A stretch of DNA of 64,000 nucleotides from Aphanothece sp. CMT-3BRIN-NPC111 (lineage in GTDB: Bacteria; Cyanobacteriota; Cyanobacteriia; Cyanobacteriales; JAHHGU01): NCBI GenBank assembly GCA_019359765.1, contig JAHHGU010000016.1, forward strand, positions 34,355 to 98,354. The letters run 5' to 3'. Of this stretch, positions 9,202 to 17,111 are shown one piece after another (position 1 is the first letter of the stretch; each line of letters opens with the position of its first letter). A model generated the notes under the pieces. That model did not search any database. It saw nothing but the letters and a program-made list of their open reading frames with translations, and had not been told where the DNA came from. A program made the translations under genes and the position numbers.

Positions 9202-9846
9202 ATGAAATTGCAGCGGACAACTTTAATTCTGATACTATTGGCGTTTGGTTTGGGCGGTTTTGTTTATTTCTATGAGATTAAGAAGGCACCTCAAGGGGAA
9301 GCGGCAAAGGCTAAGGAGCAGAAAATATTCTCTTTTGAAGAAGAAGAGATTCAATCCTTAACTATAAAAAACCAGGGACAAACATTAAGATTTGAACGCG
9401 TGAATCAGAAAGCTGGAGATAAGGCTAATATCTCTCCCTGGCAAATGAAAGCTCCCCGTGACGTACCAGCTAGCGATCCAGCAGTTTCTTATTTGCTGAA
9501 CTTGCTGGTGGATAGAAAGAGCAATTCTCCTGAGGAGACACCAGGCGATCGCACTTTCACTGCTCCATCTAGCCAGCTTCAAGAGTATGGACTAGACAAG
9601 CCCCTAGCCACGGTAGAAGTCAAGCTCAAAAATCAGCAAACTCATCAGCTGATTTTGGGAAAGCCTGACTTTAGCGGTAATTTCCTATATGCTCAAGCCG
9701 ATCCCCCAGCGAACACATCTCAGCAGTTGCAGGTGCTTTTAGTACCGATAAGTTTTGAGGATGCTGTGAAGCGACCTTTGTCAGAATGGCAAGAAAAAGA
9801 AAGTACTAAGAAGGATAATTCTGGCAAATCTAATTCTAAAAAGTAA
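9202..9846 (+). CDS. DUF4340 domain-containing protein
   Basis: About 214 residues: one N-terminal membrane anchor (LILILLAFGLGGFVYFYEI), then a soluble domain with the DUF4340 pattern IFSFEEEEIQSLTIKNQGQTLRFER and later YGLDKPLATVEVKLKNQQTHQLILGKPDFSGNFLYAQ. A Lys/Ser-rich tail ends the protein. DUF4340 proteins are commonly encoded directly after GldG-type genes, as here (57 bp gap), and are thought to work with them at the membrane. I chose the ATG at 9202; an in-frame GTG at 9169 would add an unlikely N-terminus. Confidence 0.85.
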   Translation: MKLQRTTLILILLAFGLGGFVYFYEIKKAPQGEAAKAKEQKIFSFEEEEIQSLTIKNQGQTLRFERVNQKAGDKANISPWQMKAPRDVPASDPAVSYLLNLLVDRKSNSPEETPGDRTFTAPSSQLQEYGLDKPLATVEVKLKNQQTHQLILGKPDFSGNFLYAQADPPANTSQQLQVLLVPISFEDAVKRPLSEWQEKESTKKDNSGKSNSKK

Positions 9847-10250
9847 GAGCAAGCCAGCCCTTAGACTTCACGATAGCAACCGCGCTGAACCAGAATCTAA
9901 ACAATATTCTTCTCAGAAATATCAACTGCCAGTTCTGATTCATCTCTGACTTTGAAGTACCAGGTGCTGATCTGATGGGAGGTTTAGGAGAAGGAATGAT
10001 ATTATCGATCTTTTGTCACTTTCAGCATAAAAAAGTCTTAAATTCTTATACTGAGGTACTTCTACCAACTAAGCTACGTTTCAACGTTTCTATCAGTTTG
10101 CGATCGCGCAGCGTGTTCCGGAGAAACATAAGCACGTATTGCTAACTTATCCATTGAGGAAGCTTCTCACCATTTGACTTCTATTTTTTTCTCATTAGAG
10201 TGACAGAAGAGCGATATCAGGGAAGCTTTGGGTGCGATAGCTTCTTCAAC
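9847..10250. other. Intergenic region with a possible tRNA D-arm-like fragment
   Basis: 404 bp with no supported gene, between the convergent ends of the DUF4340 gene and the lipoprotein gene. On the minus strand at about 10060-10080 the sequence reads GTAGCTTAGTTGGTAGAAG, like the 5' part of a tRNA, but no T-arm consensus follows. One HIP1 site lies near 10100. Confidence 0.4.
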
Positions 10251-10691
10251 TCAGCTAATAATCTCCATCTTGGTGATCAAAGACTCTTGTTTGGTTTTGC
10301 CGCAGGGTTCGGCGCTTTGGCAATCACTAACGGCGACGGTTTCGTAAAAGAGGCGTACTTTCTTGTTTAAGAAAGTTTTTTGTTGAGGGCAGATCTCAAA
10401 ATCTGCACCCACTTCCCTTTCGGTCCCGTTTTCATCTAAGAGGGTAACGTAACACTTGAGGTCTCCCATAACCATGTTTTTGACAGTGCCAACTGTTGGC
10501 TGTTTGCTGGCATTTGGCTGACTATTGTTGGTTTTAAGTGGGGGAGATGTTTGAGTTTTAGCAGAAGAATTAGTGGGAGCTGGCTTTTCGCTAGTTGTTT
10601 GAGTTTCCTGAGAAGGATTGGTAACAAAGTTACCACAGCCAACCATCCAGATAGAGCCAATAGAGAATGCAATGACTGTCAACTTTTTCAT
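10251..10691 (-). CDS. Putative lipoprotein, function unknown
   Basis: About 146 residues starting M-K-K-L-T-V-I-A-F. The signal sequence ends in a lipobox M-V-G-C, so the mature protein would begin at Cys ~19 and be lipid-anchored. A Ser/Thr/Pro/Gln-rich linker of ~50 residues is followed by a small C-terminal domain (VKNMVMGDLKCYVTLLDENG to ETVAVSDCQ) with four Cys (KCYV, EICPQ, DCQSAEPCG) that could form disulfides. I chose ATG 10691 over TTG 10697. The C-terminal domain recurs in cyanobacterial lipoproteins, but I cannot name it. Confidence 0.75.
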   Translation of the reverse strand: MKKLTVIAFSIGSIWMVGCGNFVTNPSQETQTTSEKPAPTNSSAKTQTSPPLKTNNSQPNASKQPTVGTVKNMVMGDLKCYVTLLDENGTEREVGADFEICPQQKTFLNKKVRLFYETVAVSDCQSAEPCGKTKQESLITKMEIIS

Positions 10692-10771
10692 GTTCAAGTT
10701 TTCCCCCTAACTGGGGGGATGTGGTGCGATCTTAATACTGGTAGAACACTACGCACCTTAGCATTCCCCAG

Positions 10772-10936
10772 TTAAGCAATGATGGTGGAAGCAATGTCCC
10801 CTATTTCCGGTTGTCGATTTGTAGATCGACGCCATAAGTCTATAGTGTTGCGACTGATGTTGAACGGTTGGCTAGCTTCACTTTTCTTTACCCCCTCTCG
10901 CTTAATGGCTTGGATCACTTTCTGCCGTAGATCGTA
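10772..10936 (-). pseudogene. IS630-family transposase N-terminal remnant
   Basis: A 54-codon open stretch translates to YDLRQKVIQAIKREGVKK, then SEASQPFNISRNTIDLW and a short tail before a stop. This is the N-terminal helix-turn-helix of IS630-type transposases. No start codon precedes it in frame, and the catalytic DDE domain is absent, so only a fragment remains. It lies between the lipoprotein and PBP2 genes. Confidence 0.8.
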
Positions 10937-10937
10937 C

Positions 10938-10958
10938 CCTCTCCTTTGAGGAGAGGGA
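10938..10958. terminator. Palindromic hairpin CCCTCTCC...GGAGAGGG
   Basis: Inverted repeat CCCTCTCC-tttga-GGAGAGGG. It lies just beyond the 3' end of the PBP2 gene (11030, minus strand), so it could end that transcript, but no clear T-run follows. It may simply be one of the dispersed palindromes common in this genome. Confidence 0.4.
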
Positions 10959-11029
10959 GGTAGGGGTGAGGTTTTTAAGTTAAAGTGCGGTTCTCAACAA
11001 AAAGACACTCAACGCGATCGCACTGCTTC

Positions 11030-12850
11030 CTAATTGCTAGCTACTGGCTTTTCCGTGGCAGGTTTGCTTGACTTATTGGAATTAAAATAAGCTTCCATCA
11101 CCTTTAGAACCATCGGTGCGGCGATTTTACCACCGCCCCCGTTAGCGCCCTCGTGTTCTCCAAAGGCCACAACTACAATCTCCGGCTTATCAGTAGGTGC
11201 ATAGCCACCAAACCAGATGTGAGGCTCACCTGGTGGAGCCTCTGCCGTGCCACTTTTACCTGCTGCTGGGGGGATCGTAGGCGAATTTAATGCTCCCCCA
11301 GTGCCGCCATTTACCACCGCCCGCAGCCCTTGGCGCAGCACCCGAATTGTCTCTGGTTTCAGATTTAAGGACTCTCGCCACTTTTTGGACTCCTCATCAT
11401 CCTTCAGCAGGTGAGGCTTGACTCGATAGCCGCCATTGGCAGGCACAGAAAACATCACCGCCACTTGTATCGGCGTCGCCACTAAGAAGCCCTGACCGAT
11501 GGACATATTAACTGTGTCTCCAATAGTCCACGGTTCTCTTAGCCGCTTACGCTTCCAGATTGCATCTGCAACTAGACCAACAGATTCTTCCGACTCCAAC
11601 TCAATCCCAGTTTTTTGACCAAAGCCATACCGACGAGTCCAGTCAATCAGCGTTGGTCCACCGATGCCCTTGCCAATCTGATAAAAGAATGTATCGCTAC
11701 TCCATTTTAGCCCGCCCACAAATCCTAACGGGCCAAATCCGGCATGGTTCCACTCGCCAAACGTTCTTCCCCCAATATTAAGAAACGCGGAAGTTTGGAG
11801 TACCGTATGCTCAGAAAACTTACCCGATTCAATAGCGGCAGTGGTTGTGATAATTTTGAAAGTACTTGCTGGCGGAAAGCCACGGAGAGCGCGGTTAACA
11901 AAGGGGTGATCTTGACTTTGCACCTTTTTCCACTCCGCCGGTTTAATCCGGGAGGAAAAGATATTGGGGTCGAAAGTCGGACGGCTAGCCATTGCTAAGA
12001 TAGCTCCATTGTTCGGGTTCATTGCCACGATCGCGCCCTGGCGATTGCCCAGTGCCGCCTCCGCTGCCTTCTGAACGTCCATATCCAGCGTTAAATGCAC
12101 GTCCTTGCCCGGACTTGAGGCTTTCTGACCCAAAATTCTGATCACCTTACCGGAACCATCCACCTCCACCTGTAGACCACCCCATTCTCCGCGCAGTTGT
12201 TTCTCAAAAGCCGCCTCTACACCCATCTGACCAACGACATCACCGAGGCGATATCCTTCACCTCGACGCTTTGCCAGTGCTCGATTGTTCATCTCACCCG
12301 TGTAACCGAGTACATGAGCAGCCAACTCTCCGTTGGGGTAGCTTCGTAGCGCTTCAATATCAACTTCTACCCCGTCCTTGTCGGCACCGTATTCTGCCAG
12401 TGCAGTGATTTGAGCCGCACTAATGCTGCGAGCAATTCGCACGCGTGTGCCAGGGTTGTAACCTACTTGCTGCAAGCGCTCTTGAATCTCGGCTTCTGGA
12501 ATATTTAGGACTTGCGAGAGGTGTCTGCGCGTCTTCGGCCAACCCGGCTGCTTGGGAGCCATCGGCCACAGGAACACCGAGTGAGACAAGCGACCACTCG
12601 CCAAAAGCCTACCTTTGCGATCCAAAAGGTTGCCCCGAACAGGTAGCTTAGGAATTAGGCGAATTCTGTTGTTCTCTGCCATATCCCGGTTGCGTTCCCC
12701 CTGGCTCAATTGCAGGTATGCCAGACGATAGCCAATCCCGCCCACCATGAGCAGGGAAACAATCAGCATCAATAGGAGAGGCTGGGAACGTTGTCCAACG
12801 GTACGGGTAGTCTTGTGACCTCCAATTAAGGAAGAGTGCACTAAAGCCAT
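11030..12850 (-). CDS. mrdA: Penicillin-binding protein 2 (peptidoglycan transpeptidase)
   Basis: A 606-residue class B PBP. A single N-terminal membrane anchor (LLLMLIVSLLMVGGIGYRLAYL, ~25-46) precedes a dimerisation domain with RGNLLDRKGRLLA (72-84). The transpeptidase site has S329-x-x-K332 in PASTFKI, the S-x-D motif in WSSDTFFYQ and KSGTAE near 534. The length and the SxD form fit PBP2 of the elongasome and not FtsI. It cross-links lateral-wall peptidoglycan in the periplasm. It appears monocistronic. The start ATG at 12850 gives the expected short cytoplasmic tail. Confidence 0.93.
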   Translation of the reverse strand: MALVHSSLIGGHKTTRTVGQRSQPLLLMLIVSLLMVGGIGYRLAYLQLSQGERNRDMAENNRIRLIPKLPVRGNLLDRKGRLLASGRLSHSVFLWPMAPKQPGWPKTRRHLSQVLNIPEAEIQERLQQVGYNPGTRVRIARSISAAQITALAEYGADKDGVEVDIEALRSYPNGELAAHVLGYTGEMNNRALAKRRGEGYRLGDVVGQMGVEAAFEKQLRGEWGGLQVEVDGSGKVIRILGQKASSPGKDVHLTLDMDVQKAAEAALGNRQGAIVAMNPNNGAILAMASRPTFDPNIFSSRIKPAEWKKVQSQDHPFVNRALRGFPPASTFKIITTTAAIESGKFSEHTVLQTSAFLNIGGRTFGEWNHAGFGPLGFVGGLKWSSDTFFYQIGKGIGGPTLIDWTRRYGFGQKTGIELESEESVGLVADAIWKRKRLREPWTIGDTVNMSIGQGFLVATPIQVAVMFSVPANGGYRVKPHLLKDDEESKKWRESLNLKPETIRVLRQGLRAVVNGGTGGALNSPTIPPAAGKSGTAEAPPGEPHIWFGGYAPTDKPEIVVVAFGEHEGANGGGGKIAAPMVLKVMEAYFNSNKSSKPATEKPVASN

Positions 12851-13022
12851 AAGTCGTGTTTGGTTGTTAGTTGTTGAAGAGCGTTAGTGGGGAAAGTGCC
12901 TTCCTACTTAAAATAAAGGCGCAGCAGATTATAGGTAAAGGTTTTGTAGCTAGTTTATCGTGACCTCGGTGATGTACTCTAGACCCTCAGCCTAGCGGTT
13001 ACAGCACGAGCTGTGTGGAATC

Positions 13023-13655
13023 TCAAACAGGCTTCACAGCTAAATCCCCTAATGTCACAGTGAAACTCTGTTGCTCTCCGGTGGTCACAAACATTACTAT
13101 TACTTCACAAGCTATAGCGACTGCCAGCATCACCAGGTTGCGTGCCAGTGGGTAGTCACAGATATCATCATTAGCAGGTGAGGGAACGCGATAAATTTCG
13201 TTCCAGATTACCTCGGCATAATCCGCAGCCAAGCCGACGTGGAGACAGGGAAGCTGGACGTGGGTGCAGTAATCTTTCACAGCTTGACGCCCCACGCTGT
13301 TGTCAAAAGTATCAATCACTATAGCGCTGCCATCTAACATCTGAGCTGCGTTTGCTTCTGCCAGTTCTTTAGAACGCCCGTCTATTTGTACACCAAGCGC
13401 TCGATAAAGGCTATTGGTGAGCATCTTTGCCTTGTACGCGCCGACGTCAGAGCGATAGTAAGGTTGGGTAGAGAGGTTGCGCTCCTCAATGCGATCGCGG
13501 TCAATTACCCTCAGACGCCCAAATCCAGAACGAGCAAGGCTTTCGGTAATATTCGCCCCCAAGGCACCAGCACCGCACACAGTTACAGGCAAGTCTTTTA
13601 GCTGCGCCATGAGTGTTGATGTTCTGTAGAGTTGCTCGTGGAAGAATATAGACAT
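13023..13655 (-). CDS. ThiF/MoeB-family (E1-like) nucleotide-binding protein
   Basis: 210 residues with a Rossmann fold: VTVCGAGALGANITESLARSGFGRLRVID is the ATP-binding glycine motif (~24-53), followed by D-R-D-R-I-E-E-R-N-L-S-T-Q. The R/Q/K residues that bind ATP in ThiF/MoeB are present (IEERNLSTQPYYRSDVGAYKA). The usual pair of CxxC zinc motifs is missing, and no obvious catalytic Cys loop is seen, so this is a minimal family member. The partner ubiquitin-like protein is not evident. It ends 1.2 kb from PBP2's 5' end side and lies downstream of a hypothetical gene on the same strand, possibly its partner. Confidence 0.8.
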   Translation of the reverse strand: MSIFFHEQLYRTSTLMAQLKDLPVTVCGAGALGANITESLARSGFGRLRVIDRDRIEERNLSTQPYYRSDVGAYKAKMLTNSLYRALGVQIDGRSKELAEANAAQMLDGSAIVIDTFDNSVGRQAVKDYCTHVQLPCLHVGLAADYAEVIWNEIYRVPSPANDDICDYPLARNLVMLAVAIACEVIVMFVTTGEQQSFTVTLGDLAVKPV

Positions 13656-13828
13656 GATGTTGAAACGTCGGCAGATGGAAAAATATTAAAACTATGAAGG
13701 ACTGGTGATCCGTGATGGGAAATAATTTTACCAATCACCGACATCCACTGTAGATGTTTAATTATGCCTACCGGCTTACCAGGTTGCTAGCAGAAGAAAA
13801 ATTTAGGGCCACTAGGATAAGGTAACTA

Positions 13829-14773
13829 TTAATCCCAGTCCTCGTTGTATCGCCCTTCAATGACACCGACAAGGGATTGCAAATCAAAGTTACGATCCAT
13901 GCCGCTGAGGCAGATACCAGAACTAATTACCGTCAGGTCATTTTTGGAAATAGCAGAGGTGTGACGCGATCCTGTGCTGGTAATCCACTCGATCTGCCAA
14001 AACTCACCGCGATCGCGGAACTCTTGCAGTTCGCCGCCACCCATCCACAGCGCCTCCTGTAAGCGCCCTTCAGCACCTTGTGCTTTACGCCGGGGTTTTT
14101 GATGACTGGGAGGCTGCCGCCGGAGCCTTCTATGGCGTCCAGACTTTCCTTGGTGTACCTCCTCTTGTCTTTGCTGCCTTTGAGCCTGAAATTCTTCCGT
14201 CTGCTGCACTGCCAAATCATAGACGGTACGCATCTCTGGCGTCATCCCAGGAAATAGCACAACTTCTGGCGGCGTCACCTGCCTCAGATGTTCTCTCAGT
14301 TGCTCAGCCACGAAGGGATCGGCACGGCGATCTAATTCGTCAAACCACCAGGAACTGCCATCCCAACGAGCTATTATTTGATTCATAGCTCCCCCCTCAG
14401 TAACCAGATGCACTGGTACGGGCTTAGCGATGCCCAAGCGTTGCTGCATATCAGATTCGTTGACAGGGTAAGCTAGCCAAGTTTGTCCTAGCAGAATATG
14501 AGCAAGACGCAGGCGCAGGGGTTTGAGCAGTTGCAGATATTCAGCCACTTGCGGCAAGCTTGGCTCTTCCACCATCTCAGCAGTTTTCTCATTCACTGCC
14601 TGGAAGATTCCCCATCCTTCAAAGTCTTGTGGCTGGGCGGTGAAGATATAAACCATCCCTTGCACAGAGCTTTGTATCCGTCCCCCACCTACACAGGGTG
14701 CAAGAAACTGAGTATCACGCAGTTGCGCTTCCTGGGCCGCAATTTGATTGAGGAGTTTACGAATATCTGTCAT
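13829..14773 (-). CDS. Conserved hypothetical protein, 314 aa
   Basis: Not recognised. The start ATG at 14773 gives M-T-D-I-R-K-L-L-N-Q; the open frame extends to a TTG at 14815. The N-terminal two thirds look globular (FLAPCVGGGRIQSSVQGMVYIF, PKP.RLRLAHILLGQTWLAYPVNE). Residues ~190-245 are Gln/Arg-rich and probably a disordered or coiled linker (EEFQAQRQQRQEEVHQGKSG). The C-terminal ~70 residues form a second small domain. It sits 173 bp upstream of the ThiF-like gene on the same strand, and the pair may be a functional unit; this is inference from position only. Confidence 0.65.
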   Translation of the reverse strand: MTDIRKLLNQIAAQEAQLRDTQFLAPCVGGGRIQSSVQGMVYIFTAQPQDFEGWGIFQAVNEKTAEMVEEPSLPQVAEYLQLLKPLRLRLAHILLGQTWLAYPVNESDMQQRLGIAKPVPVHLVTEGGAMNQIIARWDGSSWWFDELDRRADPFVAEQLREHLRQVTPPEVVLFPGMTPEMRTVYDLAVQQTEEFQAQRQQRQEEVHQGKSGRHRRLRRQPPSHQKPRRKAQGAEGRLQEALWMGGGELQEFRDRGEFWQIEWITSTGSRHTSAISKNDLTVISSGICLSGMDRNFDLQSLVGVIEGRYNEDWD

Positions 14774-15017
14774 GGCACTTATCGCAAGTTGCAGCCGAAA
14801 CTGTAATTTCAGCAAAGCGGCTCTAGGGGCAGAGGCAACAAATTTACGTTTCTGAATACAGTTTGGTATTAGATGTTAATTTTTATTCAAACGAGCAATA
14901 ATATCCTACCTAAATCAAGATATTTAGGCAGGAAACTTTTAATTTACTGGGTAGATTCTACTGGGATCTATAGTGCGTGGCTTTCTACCGTGTAATTAAA
15001 CGTATGTTGCGGTTGTT

Positions 15018-15048
15018 AATAGGGGCACGGCATTGCCGTGCCCCTATT
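15018..15048. terminator. Strong palindromic hairpin, possible bidirectional terminator
   Basis: Near-perfect 15-bp stem AATAGGGGCACGGCA / TGCCGTGCCCCTATT around one central base. It lies 31 bp beyond the 3' end of the DUF3747 gene (minus strand). A T-run (ATTTTTG) follows on the plus strand. The same GGGGCACGGCA palindrome is a common dispersed cyanobacterial repeat, so it may be a repeat doing terminator duty. Confidence 0.6.
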
Positions 15049-15078
15049 TTTGTAATGACGGCTTCGGTCTCTAACTAA

Positions 15079-15633
15079 TTAAGGGTTAATGCTAGCGGTG
15101 AGATCATCACTGGTGAAATAGACGTGACCTAAGGTCTTATCGGCGTAGGTTCTTTTCGTTAGCCGCCACTCTGGATTTAGATGAATTTTGATAAAGCCAT
15201 CAGTGATGCCATAGCTTCTTCCAATTTCGATGGGTGAAGCATTGCGATCTCTAAAATGAGTCCCTTCAAGTACAAGTTCATCGCCGCGTTTAACAATAGC
15301 GAGATCGTATTCCCAGCCTAGATCGCGACTGGCTTGGCGGATGGAATAGCCGTTGCTGTCACTCATGCGTCCACAAATACCTGTGAAGTCAAAGTTCAGT
15401 AGCAGCAGATCCACTTGAGTAGGGGTGGTACCATTTTCCCTCCAGCATTCTTGCTTATCTGATATCTGTTCATAAATAAACAGTTGGTATTTATCACCGC
15501 CATAGGGAGAAGCGACGGCGATGAATTTATTTTGGTCAACTTCTTTTTGACCAAAATTAGCAGAGCTTGCAGGGCTTAATGTACTGAGCGTTGCAAGTAC
15601 TACCGTCGCTAGCGTTGCCATTGAGCGCTTCAT
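15079..15633 (-). CDS. DUF3747 domain-containing secreted protein
   Basis: About 184 residues with a signal peptide (KRSMATLATVVLATLSTLSPASSA, cleavage likely after the last Ala) and a single DUF3747-type domain: FGQKEVDQNKFIAVASPYG, LLLLNFDFTGICGRMSDSNGYSIR and the tail GHVYFTSDDLTASINP. The domain is found in cyanobacterial exported proteins of unknown role. The ATG at 15633 has AAGGG 5 nt upstream and starts the signal peptide cleanly; an in-frame ATG at 15666 is the alternative. Confidence 0.82.
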   Translation of the reverse strand: MKRSMATLATVVLATLSTLSPASSANFGQKEVDQNKFIAVASPYGGDKYQLFIYEQISDKQECWRENGTTPTQVDLLLLNFDFTGICGRMSDSNGYSIRQASRDLGWEYDLAIVKRGDELVLEGTHFRDRNASPIEIGRSYGITDGFIKIHLNPEWRLTKRTYADKTLGHVYFTSDDLTASINP

Positions 15634-16203
15634 AATACCCTTAGAAGATGTTGATGTCAATTTCATATAAAGAATGCTAATCAGTTTGGGGAAGTACTAT
15701 TGGATAGATGCCGTATTTAAGCTAAAGTTCCCACGCCAAAAAAGAATTTTAAATTAAGCGTTGCAACTCTTGCTTGTCGCTAACATTCTTTTATTTATCC
15801 ATAAACTTGCTGTCCACTTCTTCCGAGAAAATACTAGATTTTGCATCTTAGTATTTTTACTGACGATTTAGCCTTTTTAGAGGCTTATTTAATGTTTTAT
15901 AGGCTTCATACACTACCTATAGAGTAGTGATGCAAATACTGCCCCTACATATAGTGAATACAGGAGCCAGTTGTGTAAGTCCTGATAGTTTTTAGGGCTA
16001 GTGAAAATACTGAGATACGCTTGCGGGTGGAGATGAGAGGAAGCCAGGAATTAGGTAGGATGCGATACAAGTGAAGAGCACACGCTAGCTCCTGCGGAGC
16101 CGTTACGCGATCGCACAACGGTTAGACTATACCACTAAGATCGCGTCCTGCCGCTCTCATCTACCTAATTTATAGTTTGGTTGATGCCTCGGTGCGTTAG
16201 GTT
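15634..16203. other. Intergenic region with HIP1-bearing palindrome
   Basis: About 540 bp without a supported gene. At 16080-16120 it carries the dispersed cyanobacterial element CTAGCTCCTGCGGAGCCG followed by GTTACGCGATCGC. ACGCGATC (16115-16122) and GATCGCGT (16139-16146) form a perfect 8-bp inverted repeat. The minus strand between them reads TTAGTGGTATAGTCTAACC, faintly like a tRNA D-arm. GATGAGAG (~16034) and CTCTCATC (~16155) also pair. No function can be assigned. Confidence 0.4.
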
Positions 16204-16665
16204 TTAACGACCGTTGATTTCCAAAGCAGTATCGCGCAGGATCTCCCGCACTTCCATCAATATCTGCCCCAGCTTATTTTGTCCACTGCCATCGGCACCA
16301 CAGCCCCAGTAATAATCAATAGGAGAATTTTCTACAATTAACTCATTTTCAGTTGCCAATAGTACGGCACGGATATCAGCATGAGTCTCAAACTTGCATA
16401 GCACTGCCCGTCGCATCACATCATCCTTAACTTGCTCCCAATCAGAGCGCAGGGGGCGAGTGCGATCGCGCCCTATTGTTGCAGCATCTTTTGGTGTAGG
16501 CGCTTTACGGATTTGATCCGCGTGAGGCGTACCAACAAATTTTTGCGCTTGATAATAGTGTTCGCTGGTGGGCCACCAAGCATCATCTAGCTTGAAGCCA
16601 TGCGGTGAAAAATTTGAAAAGCAGCCGTAGGGTTCTTCTCTATCAGAGTAGAAGTAGATTGCCAT
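16204..16665 (-). CDS. NADAR (YbiA-like) domain protein
   Basis: 153 residues covering a complete NADAR domain: FYSDREEPYGCFSNFSP at the N-terminus, WPTSEHYYQAQKF near 32-44, and the C-terminal WGCGADGSGQNKLGQILMEVR. NADAR proteins are N-glycosidases acting on ribosylated substrates. Known members hydrolyse toxic riboflavin precursors or reverse ADP-ribosylation of guanine in nucleic acids. Which of these applies here cannot be read. It lies in a region that also encodes the NAD-using KptA and other RNA-repair enzymes, which may or may not be meaningful. Confidence 0.9.
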   Translation of the reverse strand: MAIYFYSDREEPYGCFSNFSPHGFKLDDAWWPTSEHYYQAQKFVGTPHADQIRKAPTPKDAATIGRDRTRPLRSDWEQVKDDVMRRAVLCKFETHADIRAVLLATENELIVENSPIDYYWGCGADGSGQNKLGQILMEVREILRDTALEINGR

Positions 16666-17111
16666 ATTGCTTTAGGGCTGGGTAACGATTACATTATTTG
16701 TTTATATATAGGGTAGGCGTTGGCAACCCTACTTAGCTGGCTGAGCTAGCATTTTCACCCTTATGTCAGCATAGTCAGTTTTACAGATATTGCTCAATAA
16801 TTCAACAATTAGTTTATTGGACTGCTATTTATTAGTAGCTATTAGCTTAGTATGAAGATAGCCTACTAACTAATAACTACTAACAATTCCAACAATAAAG
16901 TTTCCTTTCTGACCATATTGGCTCTAAATGCTAACAATTCCAGCATACCTTTAATTATACTCATCTACTTATACCATTTCTCTTTAATCATGCTCTTTAT
17001 TTAGCCTGCGTAGGTAGGCTTTGTTTATGTTGCCCGATTCTTTAGGACGAGGGGCAATTAAGTGCATCGCTACAGGAAATTGGTATTAATTATTGCTGAT
17101 GATAGCTATTA
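16666..17111. repeat. Intergenic region with tandem heptamers and a dispersed repeat
   Basis: At 16840-16890 there are tandem TAGCTAT/ACTAACT-type heptamers. From ~16870 to 16980 CTAACAATTCCA appears twice, the second time followed by GCATACCTTTAATTATACTC and CTACTTAT; a related segment is found at 55593-55636. No gene is evident. Confidence 0.55.

Noticed and set aside
10021..10080. Possible tRNA on the minus strand (GTAGCTTAGTTGGTAGAAG)
   Set aside because: Only a D-arm-like stretch; no acceptor complement and no TTCRANY T-loop within tRNA distance.
13933..14388. Overlapping ORFs on both strands within the 314-aa hypothetical gene
   Set aside because: They are frame shadows of one gene, without their own start signals or domains.
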